A stretch of DNA of 64,000 bases from Streptomyces sp. MNU76 (GCF_020982545.1 NZ_JAJKLK010000024.1:489955-553954), one strand, 5' to 3'; numbered from the stretch's first letter, positions 24,511-33,600 are shown. Numbers and translations: made by a program. Notes: generated by a model not told the origin, from the letters alone.

Positions 24511-27162
24511 TCAGGACGGGTCGCCGTACTGGAGGCCGCGTCCGTTGGTGCCGATGTAGACGCGGCCGTAGGTGTCGGGGTCGCCGGTGATGACGCCGAC
24601 GCCGCCGATGGCGCCCCACTGGTGGGCATCGTCGTTGACGCGGAGCCAGGTGGCGCCCTTGTCGGTGGAGCGGAAGACTCCGGTGACGTCCTTGACGGTT
24701 CCGATCAGGTACAGGGCCTGGTAGGAGGTGCCCGGCTTGGCCTTGCCGAAGCCGAGGGCGGAGGCGGACTTCACCGAGTTGAGCGTGGTGAAGGTGCGGC
24801 CGCCGTCGGTGGAGTGCAGCAGCCCCTTGTCACCGCCGGCGATCCACAGGTCACCGGCGATGCCGGGGACGGCCGTGAGCCGGCCGGAGGGCAGGCTGGT
24901 GGCGCGGGCGGTGAAGGTCGCGCCGCCGTCGGTGCTGGCGAAGAGCTTGCCGCCGGACAGGGAGTAGAAGGTCTTGGCTGTGGAGCGGTCGGCGACCACC
25001 ACGGCGTCGGTGGGCAGGCCGTTGACCTTGGACCAGCTCGCTCCGTTGTCGGTCGAGCGGTAGGGGGCCTGGCCGGCCTCGGTCCACACGATGGTGGAGC
25101 CGTCCGCGGCGAGCGCGATGTGGCCGTCCTGGGCGCCGGCCACCGGCTCTGCCTTGAAGCCGGTCCAGCTGGTGCCGCCGTCGGTGGAGTAGGCGCCGTC
25201 CTGCTTGCCGCCACGGCCGACGCGGACCATCATCGAGGGCTTGGACTGGGCGAAGTCGATGTCGGTGCTGTTGGTCATCATCGGGTTGTTCAGCCGCCCG
25301 GAGGGCACCTTGGTCAGGTCGTCGTGCCGGAAGCCGCCCTGGTCGCCCATGGAGGTGATGACGGTGGCGCCGCCGGGAGGGGCGATCGCGTCCAGCAGCG
25401 CGGTCTCCTCCAGCCCTCGGGCGCCCATGCCCCAGTGGCTGGTACCGCCGCTGTCGGAGGCGTTGGCGTCGGTGCTGCGCAGGATGCCGTTGCCGGTGCC
25501 ATAGAGCACGTGCCCGGAGTTGAAGGGATCGATGGCCAGGGCCGTCATCCAGTGTCCGGTGTGGGTGCCGACGTAAGGGGCGGCGGAGGCGTTGCGCTTC
25601 GACTTGTCGGCCAGTGCCTTCCAGGTGGTGCCGCCGTCGGTGGTGCGGTAGATCTCGTCCTCGGGCCACCAGCGGCCGAGGGTGGTGACCATCACCGTGG
25701 AGGGCTTGCGCGGGTCGACGGCCAGACCGGAGAACCCGTAGTTGCCCTGGGACGGGGAGATGTCCTTCCACACCCCGCGGTCCGGCGTGTACTTCCACAC
25801 CGAGCCCGCCGTCACGCCGTTGGGGCCGAGGGCGTTGGTGTAGGTCAGGTACAGCGAGCCGTCACCAGAGAGCACGCCGTGCTGCGGCATCTGGCCGGTG
25901 GGCTGCCCGGCGACGGCCTGCCAGCTGCTGCCGCCGTCGGTGGAGCGGTACAGGGAGGTGGACTTGTCGCCGACACCGACGTAGACCGTCTTGCTGCCGG
26001 CCTTGCCGTACGTCACGAACGAGATACCGCCGCCGCTGCCCGCCCCGTCCTTGACCGGGAACGAGGAGACCTGACGCCAGGTCGCGCCGTGGTCGGTGCT
26101 GCGCCACAGGCCGTTCTTGCGGGTGCCCAGCAGCAGGGTGCTGTTGTCCGCGGGGTCGACCACGAGTCGTTCGCCCGCGCCGCGGCCGTCTTCGTTGGCA
26201 CCCAGCTTGAACGGCAGATCGGTGCGCTGGAAGGTGCGGCCCCGGTCGGTGGAGCGCAGGATCGCGCCGTTGCCCGCCCAGCTGTTGGTGTAGGTGCCCG
26301 CGCCGAGGTAGAGCCGCTTGGGGTCGACGGGGTCGGTGGCCAGCGAGTCGATGCCCAGCAGGTTCCAGTCCTTCTCACCCAGCCAGTCGGTCAGCGGGAT
26401 CCACTGCTCGGCCCCGGTGTCCCAGCGGTAGGCGCCACCCATGTCGGTGCGCGCGTACAACAGGCCCTTCTCCTTCTGGTTGAACACCAGACCGGTGACG
26501 TAACCGCCGCCCACCACCTGGGCGTTCTTCCACACATACGGCCCGGCCGCGGCCGTCGTCTGCTCCCCGGCGGCCCGGGAGGCCTGGGTCTCGGCCACCT
26601 TCACCAGCTTCCACTGCTGGTTGGTGTCGCCGTGGCCCGGATACTGGATGACCGCCGCGCCCTGGGCCGTGGAACCCCCGGAGACATCCAGGACCTGGCC
26701 GCTCCTGCGGGAGGTGAGGGTGACGGCGTCGGAACCGCTCACCTCGTCGACCTTCCACTCCTGGGAGGTGGCGGAGCTGTCGGTCTGTTGCTCGGCGGCG
26801 GCCGCCCGAGCCGTGGAGTTGCCTGCTATGCCCAGCACCTTGCCGCTGTTGCGGTTCACCAGCTCGAAGTAGCCGTCCCCGGCGGCCTTCAGTTTCCACT
26901 GCTGGTTGGCGGTGTTCTGGTCGGTCCACTGCTGGATACGGGTGCCGTCGGCGGTGGAGAAACCGTTGACGTCCAGGACCTTGCCACTGCGCACCGAGAC
27001 CAGCCGGTAGTAGGCGCCTGAGTCGATCGTCGCGGCCTGTGAGTCCTCCTGCGCGAACAGGAGATACGGCACGACGAGAGCGGGCGCGCCGAGCAACAGA
27101 CCGGTCGCGGTCCAGCGACGGCGATGACGCCCGCGGCGCCCGCCGTTCGTGGGGTTGTCCAT
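24511..27162 (-). CDS. Secreted GH74 xyloglucanase with N-terminal RICIN domain
   Basis: An 883-residue enzyme. A membrane/signal segment (WTATGLLLGAPALVVPYLLF) precedes a RICIN trefoil (about 45-185) and a double seven-bladed beta-propeller typical of GH74, with many RSTDGG-type sortilin/BNR repeats. Likely catalytic aspartates are in YARTDMGGAYRW (first propeller) and LAIDPFNSGHVLYGTG (second), both conserved in endo-xyloglucanases. It cleaves the beta-1,4-glucan backbone of xyloglucan outside the cell. The ATG at 27162 (MDNPTNGG) has AAGGAG ten bases upstream; an earlier frame to 27261 is not needed. It is divergent from the GH62 gene across a 403-bp control region. Confidence 0.93.
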   Translation of the reverse strand: MDNPTNGGRRGRHRRRWTATGLLLGAPALVVPYLLFAQEDSQAATIDSGAYYRLVSVRSGKVLDVNGFSTADGTRIQQWTDQNTANQQWKLKAAGDGYFELVNRNSGKVLGIAGNSTARAAAAEQQTDSSATSQEWKVDEVSGSDAVTLTSRRSGQVLDVSGGSTAQGAAVIQYPGHGDTNQQWKLVKVAETQASRAAGEQTTAAAGPYVWKNAQVVGGGYVTGLVFNQKEKGLLYARTDMGGAYRWDTGAEQWIPLTDWLGEKDWNLLGIDSLATDPVDPKRLYLGAGTYTNSWAGNGAILRSTDRGRTFQRTDLPFKLGANEDGRGAGERLVVDPADNSTLLLGTRKNGLWRSTDHGATWRQVSSFPVKDGAGSGGGISFVTYGKAGSKTVYVGVGDKSTSLYRSTDGGSSWQAVAGQPTGQMPQHGVLSGDGSLYLTYTNALGPNGVTAGSVWKYTPDRGVWKDISPSQGNYGFSGLAVDPRKPSTVMVTTLGRWWPEDEIYRTTDGGTTWKALADKSKRNASAAPYVGTHTGHWMTALAIDPFNSGHVLYGTGNGILRSTDANASDSGGTSHWGMGARGLEETALLDAIAPPGGATVITSMGDQGGFRHDDLTKVPSGRLNNPMMTNSTDIDFAQSKPSMMVRVGRGGKQDGAYSTDGGTSWTGFKAEPVAGAQDGHIALAADGSTIVWTEAGQAPYRSTDNGASWSKVNGLPTDAVVVADRSTAKTFYSLSGGKLFASTDGGATFTARATSLPSGRLTAVPGIAGDLWIAGGDKGLLHSTDGGRTFTTLNSVKSASALGFGKAKPGTSYQALYLIGTVKDVTGVFRSTDKGATWLRVNDDAHQWGAIGGVGVITGDPDTYGRVYIGTNGRGLQYGDPS

Positions 27163-27463
27163 GAGGGGAGGTTCTCCTTGCACGCTGTTCACCAGAGGAA
27201 GTCCGGATCCCGGCCAGCCGAACTGACCGAATCCGCTCCCTTGTTGCCGCAGGCCCCGCACAGGGTTGCCTCGAGCCGGAAACTTTTTTCAGGGCACCTC
27301 GTGGTGCGGCAGGCGCTGGTCAGCGTCTGGGCCGTCCGATGCCGCGCACCCCCGCGCGTGGGAGTCGTGGCGACGCGCGGCCCGGGGCGCGAATCATGTG
27401 AGAAGTATTGACGCCGTTCGTCCGTCCTCTCATTATCTCACCTTGATCGACATTCCGACCTGA
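27163..27463. other. Divergent control region between GH74 and GH62 genes
   Basis: Non-coding DNA with a locally AT-richer stretch at 27395-27450, likely holding the two divergent promoters. No gene is supported. Confidence 0.55.
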
Positions 27464-27479
27464 GTTCGATATGTCGAAC
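27464..27479. promoter_or_regulatory. Perfect inverted repeat, operator candidate for GH62
   Basis: GTTCGATATGTCGAAC, two 6-bp arms around TATG, lies 86 bases upstream of the GH62 ATG. Symmetry and position fit a LacI- or GntR-type sugar-responsive repressor site. No matching copy was noticed beside the GH29 gene. Confidence 0.5.
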
Positions 27480-27565
27480 ATGTGCCAGAGTCGCATCACA
27501 TCGGCAGTCGCACAGCCTCCGTCCAAGGCCACCAGAACCGCTCACTCGAGGATGACGAGGTCCCC

Positions 27566-28987
27566 ATGCGCAGACGTACCTCCCGCCGCAAACCTCTGTC
27601 CGTAGTACTCACCGCCACGGCCGCGGCCCTGGCCTTCTTGGGTGCGGTGCTCGTCGCCGGCCCGGCTCAGGCAGCCACCACCAGCGCCGTGCGCGGCGTT
27701 GCCTCAAACCGATGTCTCGATGTGTCGGGCGCCGGCCAGACCGACGGCACGAACGTGCAGATCTGGGACTGCCACGGCGGGACCAACCAGCAGTGGACGC
27801 TGACGGACAGCAACCAGTTGACCGTGTACGGCAACAAGTGCCTGGACGTCCCGGGTCACGCCACCACGGCTGGCACCCGCCCGGTGATCTGGTCCTGCAA
27901 CGGCGGCACCAACCAGCAGTGGCGGGCGAACCCCGACGGCACGATCGTCGCCGTGGAATCCGGGCTGTGCCTGGACGTGTCAGGCAACGCCACGGCCAAC
28001 GGCACGGCGGTGCAGCTCTGGAACTGCGCCGGCAGCAACAACCAGAAGTGGACCGGCCTGGCCGGCGCGTCCAACTCGTGCGCTCTTCCCTCGACGTACC
28101 GGTGGAGCTCGACCGGCCCACTGGCGCAGCCGGCCAACGGGTGGCTCGCGCTGAAGGACTTCACCACCACGACGTACAACGGCAAGCACCTTGTCTACGC
28201 GACGTACTCCGACGGCAACTGGCGCTCGATGGGGTTCAGCCCCTTCACGAACTGGTCGGACATGGCGTCGGCCGGACAGACCAGCATGAGCCAGGGTGCG
28301 GTGGCTCCCAAACTGTTCTACTTCGCGCCCAAGAACATCTGGGTGCTGACCTCGAACGGGTGGGGCACCCAGTGGCCCTTCGTCTACCGCACCTCCAGCG
28401 ACCCCACCAACCCCAACGGCTGGTCCGCGGCGCAACCGCTGTTCACCGGCAGCCTCCCCGACGGCAGTGCGATCGACCCGACCATGATCGCCGACGGCCA
28501 GAACATGCACATGTTCTTCGCCGGTGACAACGGCAAGATCTACAAGTCGACCATGCCGATCGGGAACTTCCCGGCCAGCTTCGGCTCGTCGTACACGACG
28601 GTCATGAGCGACACGGTGAAGAACCTGTTCGAGGCACCCGAGGTCTACAAGGTCCAGGGCCAGAACCAGTACCTCATGATCGTCGAGGCTCGGGGGGCGA
28701 CCGAGCAGCGCTTCTTCCGCTCGTTCACGGCCTCCAGCCTGAACGGTCCGTGGACCCCGCAGGCCGCCACCGAGTCCAACCCCTTCGCCGGCAAGGCCAA
28801 CAGCGGAGCCACCTGGACCAACGACATCAGCCACGGCGACCTGGTCCGCAACAACCCCGACCAGACCATGACCATCGACCCCTGCAACCTGCAGTTCCTG
28901 TACCAGGGCCTGTCCCCCAACACACCGCCGGGCACCCCCTACGTGGAACTGCCGTACCGGCCGGGCCTGCTCACCCTGCAGCGCTGA
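27566..28987 (+). CDS. Secreted GH62 alpha-L-arabinofuranosidase with N-terminal RICIN (CBM13) domain
   Basis: A 473-residue enzyme with a signal peptide (RRTSRRKPLSVV basic part, hydrophobic core, cleavage after AQA). A RICIN/CBM13 trefoil with three NNQKW/TNQQW-type repeats occupies about 42-170, and a GH62 five-bladed propeller covers the rest. Family landmarks are ALKDFTTTTYNGKHLVYAT (catalytic-base Asp), AIDPTMIADGQNMHMFF and FEAPEVYKV (general-acid Glu). It removes arabinose side chains from arabinoxylan, complementing the neighbouring hemicellulases. The ATG at 27566 follows GACGAGG; more upstream starts lie before the signal sequence. A strong terminator follows. Confidence 0.95.
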   Translation: MRRRTSRRKPLSVVLTATAAALAFLGAVLVAGPAQAATTSAVRGVASNRCLDVSGAGQTDGTNVQIWDCHGGTNQQWTLTDSNQLTVYGNKCLDVPGHATTAGTRPVIWSCNGGTNQQWRANPDGTIVAVESGLCLDVSGNATANGTAVQLWNCAGSNNQKWTGLAGASNSCALPSTYRWSSTGPLAQPANGWLALKDFTTTTYNGKHLVYATYSDGNWRSMGFSPFTNWSDMASAGQTSMSQGAVAPKLFYFAPKNIWVLTSNGWGTQWPFVYRTSSDPTNPNGWSAAQPLFTGSLPDGSAIDPTMIADGQNMHMFFAGDNGKIYKSTMPIGNFPASFGSSYTTVMSDTVKNLFEAPEVYKVQGQNQYLMIVEARGATEQRFFRSFTASSLNGPWTPQAATESNPFAGKANSGATWTNDISHGDLVRNNPDQTMTIDPCNLQFLYQGLSPNTPPGTPYVELPYRPGLLTLQR

Positions 28988-29111
28988 ACCGCCCGATCCG
29001 CGGTGATCACGGTGTGGCGAGCTCCGCCGACGTGTAGGCGAGCCGTTCACCGCGTGGGCCAGTCATCGGCTTCCTGAGGGAGCCTGGTCCACCTCAGCCC
29101 GACGAAGAGGA

Positions 29112-29148
29112 CGAACGCGCCCCCGTCGAAGAGACGGGGGCGCGTTCG
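29112..29148. terminator. Terminator downstream of GH62
   Basis: A perfect 16-bp stem (arm CGAACGCGCCCCCGTC) with a five-base loop GAAGA, 125 bases after the GH62 stop. Confidence 0.9.
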
Positions 29149-29646
29149 CGCTCAGCGCCTACGGGAGCGCTGTACCGCCCGAGTTGTCACGGCCGCCGTG
29201 GCGGCGGCAGTCAGGCGGCCACCTGGTCCCGAACCGGTCCGGACGGACGAAGTCCAGGCCTTCGATGGTCTGTTGGGCGAGCGCCGTGTGCGGCGATGTG
29301 GCCATAGCCGGTGGCCATTATCGAGCCCTTTCCGGAGAATCCGGGCAGTCGGCTGAAGACGGGGAAGTTCTCCGGCGAGAACAGGCTGGGAGGAAGAACA
29401 GCGGGCTCCATGGAGCACTGGTCGATCTGTCACTGGGGTGGCCTTCGGCGAAGATGCCCGCGGATTACTCGGGAGGAGTACACGCGATACGCATGGCCCC
29501 ACGGGAGCGTCCGAGCGCGTGATCGTCGGGCTCGGAAACGGTCGCGCGTGCGTTTCCAGGTGCCGTCAACGGCCCATCTCATCAGCCGTCTTGGGCGGTC
29601 TGGAACGGTCCGGCTCTGCGGGCAGCGGCGTCCGTCCCTTGACCGC
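29149..29646. other. Decayed region without a supported gene
   Basis: A minus-strand frame starting near 29411 has plausible codon use for about 45 residues (SLFSPENFPVFSRLPGF, then IMATGYGHIAAHG) and then shifts frame. It may be the remnant of an oxidoreductase, but the family was not recognised. Confidence 0.35.
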
Positions 29647-30051
29647 TCACTCCAGCCCACCGAGGCGAAGGGCATCCTTCATCCCGCTGAGCTTCGCGGC
29701 TGCCGTCTCGGTCCACTCCTGCGGCTGTCCAGCAACACGGAGGGCGTCCTCGATCTCGCAGAGCTTCACGGAGGACAGCACGCCTGCCCGCTCGATCAGG
29801 TCGTCCCGGGAGACGGTGGTCAGCCACGTGCACGGGGTGAAGCCTGGACGCGGGAGCGCGAACCGCAGCACGCCTTCGAAGGGCAGTCCTTCTGCGGCGC
29901 CCACGGCCACTTCCACGCCCAGACCGCTGATGTCGACGCCGGCCGGAGCGACGACCTGCATCGCCCGGTACCCGGACGCCTCGTCACCCGGCAGCAGCAC
30001 GACCGGCCGACGCTCATCAAACTCGGCCCACCAGACTTCGCCGTGTCGCAT
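29647..30051 (-). CDS. PemK/MazF-like toxin domain protein
   Basis: A 134-residue protein opening with MRHGEVWWAEFDERRPVVLL, the hallmark beta-strand of the PemK/MazF endoribonuclease fold, and a second core strand FTPCTWLTTVSRDDLIERAG. The C-terminus has two charged helices longer than in minimal MazF. MazF toxins cleave mRNA, but no small antitoxin gene is visible on the same strand upstream, so it may be an orphan or a domesticated relative. The ATG at 30051 has AGGAGG six bases upstream, a strong site. Confidence 0.78.
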   Translation of the reverse strand: MRHGEVWWAEFDERRPVVLLPGDEASGYRAMQVVAPAGVDISGLGVEVAVGAAEGLPFEGVLRFALPRPGFTPCTWLTTVSRDDLIERAGVLSSVKLCEIEDALRVAGQPQEWTETAAAKLSGMKDALRLGGLE

Positions 30052-30306
30052 ATGTCCTCCTGGCGTGATCTGTGGTGAGGGCGCTGTGGAAACGGGTGCG
30101 GCCACCGTTGATCATCGGTGTGTGAAGACTGGAGATCATGCGGTGGTCGAAGGTCACAGCGTAGACCGGGCCGGCCGGCCGGAGTCATTCGAGGGCCTGA
30201 TCCAGCGGATCGTGGGCCGCTTCGCGCGGAGCATCTGACGGACGAGCAGGCCATGCTCGTGGTGGACACGACCGGCGACCTGATAACGGGGCGTACGCTC
30301 TCAAGG

Positions 30307-30702
30307 ATGCGGATAGGCGAGTTGTCCAAGCGCACGGGCGTGAGTCCGCGCTCCCTGCGGTACTACGAGGAGCAGGGCCTGCTGACCAGTTCACGCTCCG
30401 ACGCGGGACAGCGTCACTATTCCGATGCCACCGTCCAGCGCGTGTCGCTCATCCGACAGCTGTTCGGTGCGGGTATGTCCAGCCGGGTGATCGCGACCGT
30501 GCTGCCGTGTGTGGACGTCCCGGGCGACCTGGGCGTCGCCGAAGAGACGTTCACGGCGATGATGCGCGAGCGCGACCGGATCGACGCCGACATCGCGCAC
30601 CTGATCGAGACCCGGGATGCACTCGACGTGCTGATCAGGGCCAACGGTCGACACCGGGCGGAGCTGTCCACGGGCCCGGAGCCGATGGCGCGGACGGCCT
30701 GA
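30307..30702 (+). CDS. MerR-family transcriptional regulator
   Basis: A 131-residue regulator with a winged helix-turn-helix at the N-terminus (MRIGELSKRTGVSPRSLRYY, YYEEQGLLTSSRSD) and a C-terminal coiled coil (ERDRIDADIAHLIETRDAL). No metal-binding Cys pair is evident; one Cys lies in VLPCVDVP. Such MerR proteins usually control an adjacent detoxification gene, here the downstream quinone-oxidoreductase-like gene. The ATG at 30307 is fixed by the family start; the preceding AAGG is very close, so translation may be weak. Confidence 0.88.
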   Translation: MRIGELSKRTGVSPRSLRYYEEQGLLTSSRSDAGQRHYSDATVQRVSLIRQLFGAGMSSRVIATVLPCVDVPGDLGVAEETFTAMMRERDRIDADIAHLIETRDALDVLIRANGRHRAELSTGPEPMARTA

Positions 30703-30726
30703 TGCTGTGATCTGCGTCTCGGCCGG

Positions 30727-30757
30727 TTGCCCCTTACGCCAATGTCAGAGGTGAGGA
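30727..30757 (+). promoter_or_regulatory. Possible MerR-type promoter before the oxidoreductase gene
   Basis: A TTGCCC -35-like hexamer is followed by an imperfect dyad (CCTTACG / TGTCAGAGG) in a 19-bp spacer, the over-long spacing typical of MerR-controlled promoters. The -10 is poor, so this is tentative. Confidence 0.3.
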
Positions 30758-30808
30758 TGGCGACAACGCCCGGAAGCACCGGGTCGGTCGTACGAGAGGC
30801 GGCGGAAG

Positions 30809-31732
30809 ATGGGGCAGGCGTGGGGTTTCGGCAGGTATGGCGGGCCCGAGGTGCAGGAGTTCTTCGATCGTCCAGACCCCGTCCCCGGCCGCGACGAGGT
30901 GCTGATCCGGGTCGAGGTCGCCGGCGTGAATCCCCTCGACCATTTTCTGCGCTCAGGTCTGGTCGACGGGCTCGACGGCGGGCGTCCGTTTCCCCGCGTG
31001 CTGGGCATGGAGGCAGCCGGAACCGTTCTCGCCCGAGGCGGGGACGTCGACGGGCTCGAGGTGGGTGACGCGGTCTTCGGCTTCGCGCTCACCGGTGGCG
31101 GCACCTACGCCGAGACGACGGTGCTGTCCGCGCCGAACACCGCACGCATCCCGGAGGGCCTGTCCGCGACCGTGGCGGCAACGCTGCCAGTGGCCGGGAC
31201 GACCGCGGTGGACGTGCTCGACCAGCTCGGCCTCCCGGCCGGTGCCACGGTCCTGGTCAACGGGGTCGGGGGCGGGGTCGGCCTCGCCGTCGCTGGGCTG
31301 GCTGTCGGGCGCGAGCTGCATGTGATCGGCACCGGGAGTGCCGCCAAACGCGAGCACGCCGAGGCCGTCGGGGTGCGGTTCATCGACTACACCGCCGAGG
31401 ACGTCACCGCCGCGGCACGCGAGCTGGGACCGGACGGCGTCGACGGGATCGTCGACCTGGTCGGAGGGGCCTCGCTGCGGACGGTCGCTCCGCTGGCCCG
31501 GGATCCCCGCAACGTCATCGCTGTGGGTGACATGTCTGTGCTCGGTCTCGGTGGGCGTTTCGTCGAGCGTCGCGTCGACCGCGAGAACCTGGAGCGGTCG
31601 GCCCGGCTGGCCCTCGACGGAGTCCTCGCCCCCGTCATCACGGCCGTCCATCCGCTGTCCGACGCCCCGGCCGCCCTCGCCGCCGTCGAGAACGGTCACG
31701 CCTCGGGCAAGGTCGCCATCAAGGTGGCATGA
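30809..31732 (+). CDS. NADPH-dependent quinone oxidoreductase-like MDR protein
   Basis: A 307-residue zinc-free medium-chain dehydrogenase. The N-terminal GroES-like domain has EVAGVNPLDHFLRSGLV and PRVLGMEAAGTVLARG; the Rossmann domain has VLVNGVGGGVGLAVAGLA; the C-terminus has AALAAVENGHASGKVAIKV. The family reduces quinones and other electrophiles using NADPH. The ATG has AGGCGGCGGAAG upstream. Position and strand suggest control by the MerR regulator 106 bases upstream. Confidence 0.92.
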   Translation: MGQAWGFGRYGGPEVQEFFDRPDPVPGRDEVLIRVEVAGVNPLDHFLRSGLVDGLDGGRPFPRVLGMEAAGTVLARGGDVDGLEVGDAVFGFALTGGGTYAETTVLSAPNTARIPEGLSATVAATLPVAGTTAVDVLDQLGLPAGATVLVNGVGGGVGLAVAGLAVGRELHVIGTGSAAKREHAEAVGVRFIDYTAEDVTAAARELGPDGVDGIVDLVGGASLRTVAPLARDPRNVIAVGDMSVLGLGGRFVERRVDRENLERSARLALDGVLAPVITAVHPLSDAPAALAAVENGHASGKVAIKVA

Positions 31733-31925
31733 GAAGTGCCCGGCTGCCTGACGCCGTCGACGGTCCGTTGCGGACCGACGAGAACCCGTGGGTCAGCGCG
31801 TCATCGACTGAGCACGTTCACCGGTACGGGGTTGAGCATGTTCGGACGTACCCCGCACCCGGGCCGGTGGCTTGATCGGTCTGCGAGCCTTGATCGCTGC
31901 CGAGTGTGCTGATTGGCTGGCCGAC

Positions 31926-32465
31926 ATGACTGAGCTGGGACCCGTCGCCTGGCCCCCTGCGCCGATCAGGACCGAGAGGCTCGTACTCCGTGAGCCCGAG
32001 GCCCGGGACCGTGCGGCGTTCATCGAGCTGCACGCCTCGCCGGAGGTGCACATCTACCTCGGCGGCCCGCGCCCGCGTGACGAGCTGGAGCGCGAGATGC
32101 CCGAGGTGCCCGGGCGGCGGCCGGGGAGTTTCGTTGTTGATCTTGATGGGGCGATGATCGGCCAGGTCCTGCTCAGGAGAGCACCGGAGCACAGTCGCCC
32201 GGCTGCTGCGGGGAAGGTCGATCTGGGCTACCTGTTCCTGCCGCGTGTGTGGGGATTCGGATACGCCGCCGAGGCGTGCTCTGCGGCACTCGACTGGTTC
32301 GACGGCGTCCTTCCCGGCGAGCCGCTGGTGCTCCACACCCAGACTGCCAACGTCGGCTCGATGGGCCTCGCGGCGAAGCTGGGGTTCACCGAGGTGGAGC
32401 GGTTCCATGCCTGGGATGCCGAGCAGTGGCTGGGCATGCGGCCCGCTGTCATGTCCTCTGATTGA
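31926..32465 (+). CDS. GNAT-family N-acetyltransferase (RimJ/RimL type)
   Basis: A 179-residue protein beginning with the usual I-R-T-E-R-L-V-L-R-E strand, with acetyl-CoA motif segment YLFLPRVWGFGYAAEACSAA and C-terminal N-x-x-S-M-G-L-A-A-K-L-G-F-T motif. These transfer acetyl groups to amino termini or small amines. The ATG at 31926 (MTELGPVAW) is chosen from family length; no strong ribosome site is visible. Substrate unknown. A terminator follows. Confidence 0.9.
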   Translation: MTELGPVAWPPAPIRTERLVLREPEARDRAAFIELHASPEVHIYLGGPRPRDELEREMPEVPGRRPGSFVVDLDGAMIGQVLLRRAPEHSRPAAAGKVDLGYLFLPRVWGFGYAAEACSAALDWFDGVLPGEPLVLHTQTANVGSMGLAAKLGFTEVERFHAWDAEQWLGMRPAVMSSD

Positions 32466-32488
32466 GCTCGTGCTCGACAGTTTCCGTG

Positions 32489-32522
32489 GTCTCGCCCTGA
32501 CCGCGCAGTGTCAGGGCGAGAC
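32489..32522 (+). terminator. Terminator after the GNAT gene
   Basis: A perfect 13-bp stem (arm GTCTCGCCCTGAC) with an eight-base loop, 24 bases after the stop codon. Confidence 0.88.
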
Positions 32523-32546
32523 CGAGCGCTGCAACCTGGCAGGAAA

Positions 32547-32560
32547 TGATGAGTTCATCA
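32547..32560. promoter_or_regulatory. Palindromic operator candidate for the TetR gene
   Basis: TGATGAGTTCATCA, a perfect 6-2-6 inverted repeat, lies 40 bases upstream of the TetR ATG. It sits just upstream of the expected -35 position for the -10-like TAGACT at 32589-32594. Autoregulation by the TetR product is the natural inference. Confidence 0.5.
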
Positions 32561-32588
32561 GGACTGTGATCGCCATCGTCCCGGCGGT

Positions 32589-32594
32589 TAGACT
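32589..32594 (+). promoter_or_regulatory. -10 element suggesting a leaderless TetR mRNA
   Basis: TAGACT fits the actinobacterial TANNNT -10 consensus and ends six bases before the TetR ATG, with no purine-rich ribosome site between. This spacing is typical of leaderless transcripts. Confidence 0.5.
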
Positions 32595-32600
32595 CTGCGC

Positions 32601-33236
32601 ATGTCTACGTCAGCCCTTCCCGGCAACCGGTTCGAGCGGCGTCGCGCGGAGACCCGCAGGGCTCTTGTGCGAGCGGCCCGGCAGATACTCGCCGAGAGCG
32701 GTGACACCAGCGCGAGCATCCAGGCCATCGCCGAGCGCGCGGACGTGGGCTTCGGCTCCTTCTACAACCACTTCGACTCCAAGGCGGAGTTGTTCGAGAC
32801 GGCGGTGGTGGACGCCCTGGAGGAGTTCGGCCAGGCCTTCGACGAGCGCCTGGCGGGGATCGACGACCCGGCGGAGCTGGTCGCAGCGGGCTTCCGGCTC
32901 AGCGCCCGGATGGCCGACTCGCACCCGGAGCTGATGCAGGTCCTGCGCCACCGCGGCCTCCGGTACATCCACTCGGACAACGGGCTGGCCCGACGCGCCT
33001 TGCGTGATCTGCAGGTCGGCATCGCCTCCGGCCGCTTCACCACTCCCGACCCGGTGGTCGCCCTGTCAGCGCTGGGCGGAACCCTGCTGTCCCTGGTGGA
33101 GCTGCGGTTCACCCGCCCAGAGGTGGACGGCGACGAGGCCGCGGTGCATCTCGCCGAGATGGTCATGCGCATGTTGGGCCTGTCGGCGGACGAGGCCCAC
33201 GAGGTCGCCCGGCGCCCCTTGCCCGACCTCGACTGA
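32601..33236 (+). CDS. TetR-family transcriptional regulator
   Basis: A 211-residue repressor with an N-terminal TetR helix-turn-helix (ALVRAARQILAESGDTSASI, then IAERADVGFGSFYNHFDSKA) and an all-helical ligand domain. The ATG at 32601 appears leaderless. No co-directional target follows; the next frame on either strand is decayed, so its target may be itself or a gene lost by deletion. Ligand unknown. Confidence 0.92.
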   Translation: MSTSALPGNRFERRRAETRRALVRAARQILAESGDTSASIQAIAERADVGFGSFYNHFDSKAELFETAVVDALEEFGQAFDERLAGIDDPAELVAAGFRLSARMADSHPELMQVLRHRGLRYIHSDNGLARRALRDLQVGIASGRFTTPDPVVALSALGGTLLSLVELRFTRPEVDGDEAAVHLAEMVMRMLGLSADEAHEVARRPLPDLD

Positions 33237-33238
33237 CC

Positions 33239-33600
33239 TCATCCGGACGACGAGTCCGGGCGGAACGTGACCGAGCTGCCCGTGAAGCGGGGGGGCAGCT
33301 CACCCTGCTCCGCACGTACATCCGTGAAGCCGGCGCGGTTGCCGTTCGCCGCCGAGACCGCCGCGCTCACGGTCACATCACCGACGAGCGGCAGACTCGC
33401 GGTCGCGTCGATCCGGCCGGACTCGTCACCCTGCGACACCTGCACGCCGAGCGCGCTCGACACTCCGCGTAGGACAGGCGGGCGGTCGCCCGAACGCTCC
33501 GGGCGTGTGCCTCGCCGGCGCTCCCCGAGGTCCTCAGCCCGTCCATCCCGACCGCCAGCCTCGTCACCGGCAGGGGCCGCGTCCGGGTCGGGGCACTCAC
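33239..33600 (-). pseudogene. DUF2993 (LmeA-like) protein remnant, frameshifted and internally deleted
   Basis: One frame reads VTRLAVGMDGLRTSGSAGEA and VRATARLSYAEC. After a shift the other reads ALGVQVSQGDESGRIDATAS, then LVGDVTVSAAVSAANGNR, then jumps from GELPP to RFTGSSVTFRPD and a stop. The order matches DUF2993 membrane-anchored proteins with a central deletion and at least one frameshift. It is joined without a boundary to a kinase fragment. Confidence 0.6.

Noticed and set aside
24346..27021. An 891-residue plus-strand frame opposite GH74
   Set aside because: Val/Gly/Asp-rich antisense shadow without recognisable domains.
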